The notes below the pieces were generated by a model that saw nothing but the letters and a program-made list of their open reading frames with translations, made no database searches and was not told the DNA's origin. From Pseudomonadota bacterium (lineage in GTDB: Bacteria; Pseudomonadota; Alphaproteobacteria; Caulobacterales; Aquidulcibacteraceae), in contig JAEWNX010000426.1 in assembly GCA_023461135.1 (NCBI GenBank), forward strand, positions 1 through 9,600: DNA of 9,600 nt. The letters run 5' to 3'. Shown here one piece after another: positions 1 to 5,919 of the stretch (positions are counted from its first letter, which is position 1; each line of letters begins with the position of its first letter). Position numbers and translations under genes: made by a program.

Positions 1-25
1 GCCCTCTTGGGGACCGGTAGCAGAT

Positions 26-49
26 GCGCCGCGGAATCGGCCGCGGCGC
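26..49. other. Perfect 9-bp inverted repeat upstream of zeta gene
   Basis: GCGCCGCGG at 26-34 and its exact reverse complement at 41-49 flank a 6-base loop, so either strand could form a very stable hairpin. No T-run follows on either side, so it is not a canonical intrinsic terminator. It could be the 3' structure of a gene beyond the left edge or a leader structure. A second small hairpin, TTGGGG (74-79) with CCCCAA (83-88), lies between it and the zeta gene. No gene is evident in 1-179. Confidence 0.4.
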
Positions 50-123
50 GGCGCCCTTGAACGTAGGGGAGGTTTGGGGCCCCCCCAATTGGCGCTCCGT
101 CGCAGGATGCGGTTCCGGCGCGG

Positions 124-152
124 TTGATCCCAGCCGAAGGCGCCCATATGCA
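124..152 (+). promoter_or_regulatory. Candidate promoter of the zeta gene
   Basis: A TTGATC (-35-like, 124-129) and TATGCA (-10-like, 147-152) pair is separated by 17 bases. It would start transcription just before the GAGGAG ribosome binding site at 164-169. The -10 match is weak (three of six positions), so this is only a candidate. Confidence 0.3.
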
Positions 153-179
153 GGGCTCCAAACGAGGAGAAGCCCGAGA

Positions 180-500
180 ATGAGCGATTTTGACGACCGC
201 CGGCGTGGCCAGGAAACGAAATTCCAGCTCGACCAGGAGCTCGAGTTCAAGGCCCAGGCGCGGCGCGCCAAGCTGGTCGGGCTCTGGGCCGCGGGCCTGA
301 TGGGCCTTTCCGGCGAAGAAGCCGAGGCGTACGCCAAGTCTGTGGTGATCGCCGACCTTGAAGAGGCCGGGATCGAGGACCTGTTCCGCAAAATCCGCGC
401 GGACCTCGACCAGCACGCCGTCCAGCTCTCGGACCACCAGATCCGGGCCAAGATGGAAGAGGCGTTGGGCGAGGCGCGCGAGAGCGTGCGCAAGGGGTAA
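180..500 (+). CDS. DUF1476 protein, F1Fo-ATPase inhibitor subunit zeta
   Basis: This is a 106-residue soluble, highly charged, mostly helical protein beginning MSDFDDRRRGQETKF. That opening, the following helix (LDQELEFKAQARR, about 18-30) and the LVGLWAA segment (33-39) are characteristic of DUF1476. In Paracoccus and relatives this family is the zeta subunit, which binds F1 from the cytoplasmic side and blocks ATP hydrolysis by inserting its N-terminal helix. The length matches the family, usually about 105 residues. The ATG at 180 was chosen because GAGGAG (164-169) precedes it by 10 bases and the family starts here; the frame stays open upstream to 24 but that part has no similarity. The family often sits near purine genes in alphaproteobacteria, and purB lies 1.7 kb away, although three unrelated genes intervene. 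Inhibitory activity is inferred from the family. Confidence 0.9.
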   Translation: MSDFDDRRRGQETKFQLDQELEFKAQARRAKLVGLWAAGLMGLSGEEAEAYAKSVVIADLEEAGIEDLFRKIRADLDQHAVQLSDHQIRAKMEEALGEARESVRKG

Positions 501-525
501 TTCTGGGTTCGGATATCGGGACTCA

Positions 526-550
526 GGGTTCGGTAGCGATAACCGATCCC
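526..550. terminator. Hairpin between convergent genes, possible bidirectional terminator
   Basis: GGGTTCGGT at 526-534 pairs with ACCGATCCC at 542-550, giving nine-base arms with one T:T mismatch and a 7-base loop. It lies between the zeta stop (500) and the stop of the opposing small gene (555), the expected place for a shared terminator. No T-tract follows in either direction, so intrinsic termination would be weak. GGGTTCGG also occurs at 505-512, so the spacer carries a degenerate direct repeat. Confidence 0.4.
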
Positions 551-554
551 CAAT

Positions 555-731
555 CTACGGTTGCAGATCGCCCAGCACGTAATTGACGATGCGATCTGCG
601 TCGCGAAACACGGCGGAGAGATCAGGCGCGCCCTTAGCCATATGCGCCATCATCGCCTGTTCGAGGCCGAAACGGCGCAGTTCGATCATGGTCTCTTCGT
701 CCCAGGAATCGTCGGTCGTTTCGTCTGACAT
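555..731 (-). CDS. Small acidic hypothetical protein (58 aa)
   Basis: This is an uncharacterised 58-residue protein with an acidic start (MSDETTDDSWDEETM) and a predicted helix rich in Met, Leu and Arg (about 15-33), ending in VNYVLGDLQP. It has no signal peptide or membrane helix, so it is probably cytoplasmic. I do not recognise the family. The start at 731 is preferred over the in-frame ATG at 740 because GGGAGG (741-746 on this strand) is 9 bases from 731 but directly abuts 740. The gene lies downstream of the DUF1579-like gene on the same strand but beyond a strong nested hairpin, so it may be separately transcribed. It is believed real because of the good ribosome binding site, sensible composition and lack of any competing gene here. 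Confidence 0.65.
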   Translation of the reverse strand: MSDETTDDSWDEETMIELRRFGLEQAMMAHMAKGAPDLSAVFRDADRIVNYVLGDLQP

Positions 732-772
732 GCGCTTCATCCTCCCGTCCCGGAACGCTGGAGTGGTTCGCG

Positions 773-825
773 CCGCAACGCAAATCAGCGCCGCGGCGGC
801 GGCGCTGATCGCGACGGCGTTGCGG
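773..825 (-). terminator. Nested inverted repeat, probable terminator of DUF1579-like gene
   Basis: An 11-bp perfect stem (ATCAGCGCCGC at 784-794 with its complement at 799-809) closes a 4-base loop. It is enclosed by a second perfect 9-bp pair (CCGCAACGC at 773-781 with GCGTTGCGG at 817-825), with 2 and 7 unpaired bases between the stems. On the minus strand the inner stem is followed by TTGCGTT, a poor T-tract. It starts 9 bases after the DUF1579-like stop codon, so termination is the simplest reading. An attenuator, mRNA 3'-stabilising element or small structured RNA is also possible. Confidence 0.55.
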
Positions 826-833
826 AGACGGTG

Positions 834-1376
834 TTAGGGGATCCGCCGCAGCGTCATCTCGAGCGTCGGCGTCCAAGTCGCGCCGCCATCGCGCGACATC
901 TCGCCGATTTCGCGCCACGTGTCGGCGCTGAGGTCGATCGTGTAGCGAATCTTCACGGCCCCGGCGTCGATGCTCCAGCGAAAACTGTCTTCGTCGAGAA
1001 ATTCGCCGGTGGCGGTGGTGGCGTAGCCGCGCGTGTAGCTGCGGAATTCGTAGATCTGGCGCCGCTCGTCGTAGGAGATCGCGGCGAAGGCCTGGAAGAC
1101 CGGCGCGCCGGAATGATCGGCGTTGGCGTAACCTGTGCCGTGCACCACGATGAGCAGCCCATCGAGGTCGCGCTCGACGCGTTCGGTTTGGTGCACAGTC
1201 ATCTGCACGGGCGAGCGCAGTTGCGCCTCGCCTTGCCAATTGCCCACCAGCCCTGCGAGCCGCTCGATGGCGGCGCGTTGAGCGGCAAGGTCTGGCCCAT
1301 GCTGCGCCGCGGCCGGGACCGGGGCGAACAGCATGACGGCGCCGACGATGGCGGCTGCGAGCGATGCGAGACGCAT
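834..1376 (-). CDS. Secreted DUF1579-like protein
   Basis: This 180-residue protein has a Sec signal peptide: a short basic start (MRL), a hydrophobic core to about residue 19 and a probable cut after PVPAAA at residue 24, giving a periplasmic or exported protein. The mature part contains LVGNWQGEA (43-51) and a C-terminal stretch with TWREIGEMSRDGG (153-165) followed by TW and a closing Met-Thr-Leu-Arg-Arg strand. This pattern of alternating beta strands with a GxW start and DGGxTW near the end resembles the DUF1579 group of small beta-barrel (calycin-like) proteins. Ligand and role are unknown. The ATG at 1376 has GGAGGG (1382-1387) 5 bases upstream. It is preceded by an elaborate operator (1389-1411), so it is probably tightly regulated. 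The assignment to DUF1579 is by pattern only. Confidence 0.8.
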   Translation of the reverse strand: MRLASLAAAIVGAVMLFAPVPAAAQHGPDLAAQRAAIERLAGLVGNWQGEAQLRSPVQMTVHQTERVERDLDGLLIVVHGTGYANADHSGAPVFQAFAAISYDERRQIYEFRSYTRGYATTATGEFLDEDSFRWSIDAGAVKIRYTIDLSADTWREIGEMSRDGGATWTPTLEMTLRRIP

Positions 1377-1388
1377 TTAGACCCTCCA

Positions 1389-1411
1389 ACAAAGGACTTT
1401 GTAAGACAAAG
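1389..1411 (-). promoter_or_regulatory. Triple ACAAAG/CTTTGT operator
   Basis: Three copies of the same hexamer alternate in orientation: ACAAAG (1389-1394), CTTTGT (1397-1402) and ACAAAG (1406-1411), separated by 2 and 3 bases. Any neighbouring pair forms a perfect dyad. The element lies between a TTATAT -10-like box (1413-1418) and the ribosome binding site (1382-1387) of the DUF1579-like gene, so a bound dimeric regulator would cover the transcription start and most likely repress. The cognate regulator is not in this window. Confidence 0.6.
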
Positions 1412-1412
1412 C

Positions 1413-1440
1413 ATATAAGGTAGGGCAGGTCAAGCGGCAA
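1413..1440 (-). promoter_or_regulatory. Candidate promoter of DUF1579-like gene
   Basis: On the minus strand TTGCCG (1435-1440) and TTATAT (1413-1418) are separated by 16 bases. A better -35-like sequence, TTGACC (1428-1433), is present but only 9 bases from this -10 box. The adjacent ACAAAG operator supports transcription starting here. Confidence 0.45.
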
Positions 1441-1533
1441 CCATTCGGCAAGCCTGGCGAAGATGAATTAACCGCTCCGGCGAACGCTTCTTCCACCACG
1501 CTGGGCCGATGCTGGATCGTCGGGAGGAGGGTC

Positions 1534-2124
1534 ATGCTGCGAGTGATTGCGCTCGCCGCCGGGGTCTTGGCGTGCGCGTGTGCGCCGGCGCCCCAGCCGA
1601 TGGCGGCCAGCGAAGCCAGCGAGCACCTGGAGCGGTTCGCCGCCGGCGCATCCGCGGGTGAAGTATGCACGCCGCAGGGCCGCGCGCTGCTGCGCGGGGC
1701 GGTGCGCGCCTACGGCGCGGAACTGGCGCGCGCGGGGGTTGCATGGCCGGCGTTGCCGGAAGGCGATGGCGCGATGACGCGCAGCACCGACGTAGCCGTT
1801 GCGCTCGCGTTCGCAGGCGGATTTGTCGAGGCGTCGGATTTGCAGCGCCCATCTCGCGGTATGGTGAGCCGCTTTGCGCTGGCGCATTGGCCGCAACTGC
1901 GCAACATGCGCGCAGCCGCGCGGCTGGCTTGCGGGCAAATGGTGGAGCTGCAAGCCGCGGCGTCGCGGGTCGCGGTTGAGATGGATCGATTCAGGCGCAT
2001 GAGCACGCGCAGCGACCCGGCGCGCCTGGCGCGCCAGCGCGAGCGCTTGGCGAGCGCCGAGGCGCAACTGCAAGCGCTCGCCGATATGGTGCAGACCGAA
2101 ATCGCGGAGGCGCGGGCGCGATGA
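1534..2124 (+). CDS. Putative lipoprotein of unknown function
   Basis: This 196-residue protein starts with a typical lipoprotein signal: MLR, a hydrophobic stretch and a VLAC lipobox with the likely acylated Cys at position 14, then a Pro/Ala-rich tether (CAPAPQPM). The mature part is mainly helical and Ala/Arg-rich. C45 and C133 are the only cysteines beyond C16 and could pair in the periplasm. The last 35 or so residues (about 160-196) look like an amphipathic or coiled-coil helix. I do not recognise the family. The ATG at 1534 follows a GGGAGGAGG tract (1522-1530), a strong ribosome binding site. The gene diverges from the DUF1579-like gene and converges on purB with 59 bases between stops, where I see no clear terminator. 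Membrane attachment is inferred from the lipobox; the -2 Leu is slightly unusual. Confidence 0.75.
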   Translation: MLRVIALAAGVLACACAPAPQPMAASEASEHLERFAAGASAGEVCTPQGRALLRGAVRAYGAELARAGVAWPALPEGDGAMTRSTDVAVALAFAGGFVEASDLQRPSRGMVSRFALAHWPQLRNMRAAARLACGQMVELQAAASRVAVEMDRFRRMSTRSDPARLARQRERLASAEAQLQALADMVQTEIAEARAR

Positions 2125-2183
2125 GGCGCGTGCAGCGACTAAGCGAATAGATCCAGGAAAATGTCGGCCCGCTGAGTTGAAAT

Positions 2184-3491
2184 CTACCCGAACACGCGGG
2201 CGAAGATTTCATCGACGCGGGCGAAGTGGTGGGCGTCGTCGAAGCAGCTTTCCAACGTTCTAGCGTCGAGTTTGGACGTGACGTCCTTGTCCGCCTTCAG
2301 CCGATCGATCAGTGCGGTCTCGGAGCGCGGCGGCGGGCTTTGCCAGACGGCCATCGCGTTGCGTTGCACCTGACGATACGCATCTTCGCGTGCGACGCCG
2401 GCTTGCGTGAGCGCAAGCATGACGCGTTGAGAATTATGCAAGCCGCCCAGCAGCGCGAGATTGCGCGCCATGTTCTCAGGATAGACGACCAGTTTTTCGA
2501 TTACCATTGCCATGCGATGGAGCGCAAAATCCAGATGGATGGTGGCGTCCGGCCCAATGCCGCGTTCGACGGATGAGTGGCTGATGTCGCGCTCGTGCCA
2601 GAGCGCAACATTCTCCATCGCTGGCGTTACGGCGCTGCGCACTAGACGAGCGAGGCCGCATAGGTTCTCCGTAAGCACCGGATTGCGCTTGTGCGGCATC
2701 GCGGATGAACCCTTCTGGCCGGGCTCGAAAAACTCTTCGGCTTCGAGCACTTCGGTGCGTTGCAGGTGACGCACCTCGGTGGCGAGGCGCTCGATGCCGC
2801 TGGCGACGACGCCGAGCGTGGCGAAGAAGGCGGCGTGACGGTCGCGCGGGATCACCTGTGTGGAGACGGGCTCGGGAACTAGGCCGAGCTTTTTCGCGAC
2901 GTATTCTTCCACGCGCGGGTCGATCTGCGCGAATGTGCCGACGGCGCCGGAGATGGCGCAGGTGGCGATCTCGAACCGCGCCATGTGCAGGCGTTCGCGA
3001 TTGCGGGCGAACTCTGCGTAATGACCGGCGAGTTTGACGCCGAATGTAGTGGGCTCGGCATGAATGCCGTGGCTGCGCCCGATCGTCGGCGTCATCTTGT
3101 GTTCGATGGCGCGCTTCTTGAGCGCCGCCATGACGCGTTCGCAGCCGGCGATGAGGAGATCCGAAGCGCGCGCGAGCTGGACGGCGAGGCACGTGTCGAG
3201 CACGTCAGAACTCGTCATGCCTTGGTGGGCGAAGCGGGATTCGGGTCCGACGTGTTCGGCGACGCTGGTGAGGAAGGCGATGACGTCGTGCTTCACCTCG
3301 CGCTCGATTTCGTCGATGCGTGCGACGTCGAACTTGCCCTTTTTGCGGTAGGTTTCGGCGGCGCTCTTGGGGATCGTGCCGAGTTCGGCCATCGCCTCCA
3401 TGGCCAGCGTCTCGATCTCGAGCCAAATGGAGTAGCGCGCCTCCGGCGACCAGATCGCCGTCATTTCAGGCCGTGCGTACCGCGGAATCAT
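2184..3491 (-). CDS. purB: Adenylosuccinate lyase
   Basis: This cytoplasmic enzyme of purine synthesis cleaves SAICAR to AICAR plus fumarate and adenylosuccinate to AMP plus fumarate. The 435-residue length fits the short (Bacillus-type) PurB class. Visible signatures are MIPRYARPEM at the N-terminus, H68 (VKHDV), H89 in HQGMTSSD (89-96), H141 in GRSHGIHAEPT (138-148), and the mobile catalytic loop GSSAMPHKRNP (261-271), where one of the serines is the proposed general base. It lies in the aspartase/fumarase superfamily and works as a homotetramer. The start at 3491 matches the family N-terminus although the ribosome binding site is poor (AAAAGA region). It is downstream of the MFS-TIR gene on the same strand with a 91-base gap; no convincing promoter was identified there, so read-through from upstream is possible. 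Confidence 0.97.
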   Translation of the reverse strand: MIPRYARPEMTAIWSPEARYSIWLEIETLAMEAMAELGTIPKSAAETYRKKGKFDVARIDEIEREVKHDVIAFLTSVAEHVGPESRFAHQGMTSSDVLDTCLAVQLARASDLLIAGCERVMAALKKRAIEHKMTPTIGRSHGIHAEPTTFGVKLAGHYAEFARNRERLHMARFEIATCAISGAVGTFAQIDPRVEEYVAKKLGLVPEPVSTQVIPRDRHAAFFATLGVVASGIERLATEVRHLQRTEVLEAEEFFEPGQKGSSAMPHKRNPVLTENLCGLARLVRSAVTPAMENVALWHERDISHSSVERGIGPDATIHLDFALHRMAMVIEKLVVYPENMARNLALLGGLHNSQRVMLALTQAGVAREDAYRQVQRNAMAVWQSPPPRSETALIDRLKADKDVTSKLDARTLESCFDDAHHFARVDEIFARVFG

Positions 3492-3582
3492 AGGCGTCTT
3501 TTACAGGCAACGGTTGGCTCGCGTCGAGATCGACTGATGTCGCCGTGGCGTCGGCCTTCCGCAGCATGATCGCGTCGTCAGC

Positions 3583-5406
3583 TCACAGCCGCGTGGCCGC
3601 AGCCAGAATGGCCTCAATTGCTGCCTCTGGAGCGGGATGACGCCGCACCCAGTGCGTTGCGCCGATGTAGAACAGCATAGCTTTGCTCGGCTCGATATCT
3701 TCGATGAAGAGCGGCAGAATTTGCTTGTTGTAGCGTCGGGCCAATTCCACCTCGGATAGCACGGCCTGACTTGCATTGGAGGCCCGTGACATCAGCAAGA
3801 GCATTCCACGCGTTTGCGCGATTCCGTGCGAGATCGCCTCCGCATATGCGCTGCCAGCGCTGATATCGCGCGGAGCCACCCAGCAGCGCAGACCCCTGAC
3901 TTCCAGTGTCCGCACAATTTCGCTAGCGGCCGCAGTATCTGCACTGGCGTGGGACACAAAAAGATCTCGAACCTCGTCGCTGGCGGTCTGTGTCGCGCGA
4001 CCTGTGGAATGCTTCGGTTCGTGACCGGTCACAGCTGACTGCCCCAACGTCGCATGCGCCGCTGGCGCGTCTTTCACCCAGTCTACACGGAGGGTGCGCG
4101 CAGAAAGCAGGAAATGTGCTGCGGCCCACAAATAACCAAGGACGCCGATCATCATCGCCCACCGCAAGCCGGTCTCGACACCACTGGCGCATTGAACGTC
4201 GCCCGCGCGCTCCGCGCAGATTTCGGGCGTTAACCCTGCAACAGAGAGTTGGTTCGTGGCCAGGATATCGCTGAGTGCGCCGATCACGGGCGGACCCATG
4301 CCGTAGCCGATCAGATTGACGATGAAGAGCAGCACCGCGACCGCCGTCGCGCGCATGCGCGGTGCGACCACGCCTTGCGTCAGCGCGTACATCGGGCCGA
4401 GGTAAAAATAGTGGGTGACGGCGCCGACCATTAGCGCGGGCATGGCGAGCCAGATGTTCGGCAGCACGAACGCCAGCATGTAAAGCGGCGTCGCGATCAC
4501 GAAGCCGAGCGCGGGCAGCCAGGCAAGAGCGTTCGGGTGGCGCTTGGAGATGCGGTCGGCGAGGAAGCCAGAGCTGAACGTGCCAATGGCGGCACAGAGT
4601 CCAAGCACGACGCCGACAAGGGTTGCTCCCTCGAACAGGGTGAAGCCGTGCGTGCGGATCATGAAGCTGGTGAGGTATTGCCCCACGCCATAGCCGACGA
4701 AGCTTGCGAGCGCCGAGCCGAAGGCGACGTGCCAGAACGTCGGCTTCTTTGCGAGCGCCGCTAGAGCTGAGGAAAAGCTCGGCGTGTCTCCCTTCGGGGC
4801 GCTGCGCGGCGGCTCCTTCACAGTGAGCTTGACGATGACGGCGAGCACGACGCCCGGCACGCCGAGCCAGATAAAGGCCTCGCGCCAGCCGACTTCGGTG
4901 GCGATCCAGCCGCCGCCGACGGCGGCGATCATCGAACCGATCGGAATGCCGAGCGCGTAAATCGACAGCGCAGTGGCGCGGCGATCGGGCGGGAAATAGT
5001 CGGAGATCACCGAGTTGGCGGGCGGCGTGCAGCCGGCTTCACCAATCGAGACGCCGACGCGCGCCGCGAGCAGCGTGGCGTAATTGATCGCGAAGCCGCA
5101 CGCGGCCGTCATCGCGCTCCAGAGTGCGAGACAAACGGCGAGGATGGTCATGCGGTTGCTGCGCTCGGCGAAGCGCGCGATCGGGATGCCGAGCAGCGTA
5201 TAGAGAATGGCGAAGGCGGGGCCGCCGAGAAGGCCGAGCTGAAAGTCGGTGAGTCCGAACTCTTGTTTGATCGGCTCCTGAATGATGCCGATGACGACGC
5301 GGTCGATGAAGTTGAAGGTGTAGACCACGAGGAGAGCGCCGAGGACGTAGGCGCGATAGGTTTTGGTCCCGAAGCCCGTAAAGGCCGGCGCGGTTGCGTC
5401 GGTCAT
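3583..5406 (-). CDS. MFS transporter (spinster-like) fused to a C-terminal TIR domain
   Basis: This 607-residue protein has two parts. Residues 1-444 form a complete 12-helix MFS carrier of the spinster-like group: NFIDR in helix 1 (32-36), a motif-A variant GIPIARFAERSNR (73-85), RVGVSIGEAG in helix 4 (116-125), ISDYFPPDRRATA (134-146), a second loop FLADRISKR (281-289), and a loop between helices 11 and 12 with C397 and C406. After a linker rich in Ala, Thr and His (445-478) comes a TIR_2-type domain (479-607): DLFVSHASAD (481-490), CWVAPRDI (508-515), YAEAI (521-525), SRASNASQAVLSEVELA (540-556) and ILPLFIEDI (563-571). E552 occupies the place of the catalytic glutamate of NAD-cleaving TIR domains. 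Both MFS termini should face the cytoplasm, so the TIR domain would be cytosolic. The carrier substrate is unknown. The start follows GGGGGAGG (5417-5424). G+C is lower over the TIR part. NADase, signalling or defence roles are inferences. Confidence 0.9.
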   Translation of the reverse strand: MTDATAPAFTGFGTKTYRAYVLGALLVVYTFNFIDRVVIGIIQEPIKQEFGLTDFQLGLLGGPAFAILYTLLGIPIARFAERSNRMTILAVCLALWSAMTAACGFAINYATLLAARVGVSIGEAGCTPPANSVISDYFPPDRRATALSIYALGIPIGSMIAAVGGGWIATEVGWREAFIWLGVPGVVLAVIVKLTVKEPPRSAPKGDTPSFSSALAALAKKPTFWHVAFGSALASFVGYGVGQYLTSFMIRTHGFTLFEGATLVGVVLGLCAAIGTFSSGFLADRISKRHPNALAWLPALGFVIATPLYMLAFVLPNIWLAMPALMVGAVTHYFYLGPMYALTQGVVAPRMRATAVAVLLFIVNLIGYGMGPPVIGALSDILATNQLSVAGLTPEICAERAGDVQCASGVETGLRWAMMIGVLGYLWAAAHFLLSARTLRVDWVKDAPAAHATLGQSAVTGHEPKHSTGRATQTASDEVRDLFVSHASADTAAASEIVRTLEVRGLRCWVAPRDISAGSAYAEAISHGIAQTRGMLLLMSRASNASQAVLSEVELARRYNKQILPLFIEDIEPSKAMLFYIGATHWVRRHPAPEAAIEAILAAATRL

Positions 5407-5416
5407 GTGCTTGCGT

Positions 5417-5453
5417 CCTCCCCCGCTTATTGTTGGCTTATCTTGTGGCGGGG
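5417..5453 (-). promoter_or_regulatory. MFS-TIR leader: SD-overlapping inverted repeat and direct repeats
   Basis: CCCCGC (5448-5453 on the minus strand) pairs with GCGGGG (5421-5426), and the latter overlaps the GGGGGAGG ribosome binding site (5417-5424). Inside the 21-base loop side lies ATAAGC (5436-5441), repeated at 5425-5430, exactly 11 bp apart, or about one helical turn. This could be an operator or a structure limiting ribosome access. A TTGACC about 10 bases further upstream, overlapping the preceding stop codon, could be a -35 box, but no well-spaced -10 box was found. Confidence 0.3.
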
Positions 5454-5466
5454 TGGCGCGGCTTGG

Positions 5467-5919
5467 TCAAACGCCAAGCGATTTCCGGTAGCACACGATG
5501 CGCTCGACTTCCTCGAAGCCCAGCGCCTGATGGGCGGCGTGGCTCGGGTCGTTCTCCAGAGCGGCGTCCGAGCCAAGCTCGGCAAAGCCCCGCAGGCGCG
5601 ACCAGTTCTCGGCCGCTTCGATAAGCGCACGGCCGACGCCGCTGTGACGCGCCTCGGCGGTGACATACCAGGCCTCAACGAAGGGAACGGGCGAGGACGC
5701 GCAGCCCTCGGCGTAGGCGCGCAGCGACAATTCGAGGAAACCCAAGAGGCGGCCGATCACAACGTCCTCGGCGACCCACACTTCTTCCGCCGCCTTCACG
5801 CCGGCGAAGTGCTTTATTGTTTCGTGCGCAAGCTCGGCAGCATCTGCCTCCGGCCAGAGCGCGGCCCGCATCTCGGCCCAAGCGCGGCGGTCCCGGAGTT
5901 CGAGCGGGCGCAGTCTCAT
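5467..5919 (-). CDS. GNAT acetyltransferase resembling aminoglycoside 6'-N-acetyltransferase
   Basis: This 150-residue single-domain GNAT enzyme would transfer acetyl from acetyl-CoA to an amino group. Beyond the generic acetyl-CoA loop RHSGVGRA (91-98), it has features of the AAC(6') subgroup typified by the chromosomal Salmonella and Acinetobacter enzymes: MRAALWPEA (17-25), a central SLRAYAEGCASSPVPFVEAWYV (65-86), the stretch ELGSDAALEND (114-124), then SHAAHQALGFEEVER (126-140) and the end IVCYRKSLG. Length also fits (about 145-150). This subgroup acetylates the 6'-amine of aminoglycosides in known cases, but chromosomal members may have other natural substrates, so resistance should not be assumed. 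The ATG overlaps the radC stop by ATGA without a clear ribosome binding site of its own, indicating translational coupling. Other GNAT substrates remain possible. Confidence 0.88.
   Translation of the reverse strand: MRLRPLELRDRRAWAEMRAALWPEADAAELAHETIKHFAGVKAAEEVWVAEDVVIGRLLGFLELSLRAYAEGCASSPVPFVEAWYVTAEARHSGVGRALIEAAENWSRLRGFAELGSDAALENDPSHAAHQALGFEEVERIVCYRKSLGV

Noticed and set aside
24..179. N-terminal extension of the zeta subunit
   Set aside because: The extra 52 residues do not belong to DUF1476, and they cover a hairpin and a ribosome binding site.
634..1440. Long leftward frame of 268 codons overlapping the DUF1579-like and small genes
   Set aside because: It is very Arg-rich with shadow-like composition and has no signal or motif. 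The overlapping frame has a signal peptide, ribosome binding site and family pattern.
1467..1472. Single TTAACC as a CtrA half-site upstream of the lipoprotein gene
   Set aside because: The paired half-site of the TTAA-N7-TTAA consensus is absent, so it is probably chance.
2476..3192. 238-codon leftward frame inside purB
   Set aside because: Arg/His-rich out-of-frame shadow of the purB coding sequence, typical of G+C-rich genomes.
3472..3573. Short leftward frame (about 33 codons, ATG near 3567) overlapping the purB start as a possible leader peptide
   Set aside because: No good ribosome binding site or regulatory structure supports it; chance open frame.
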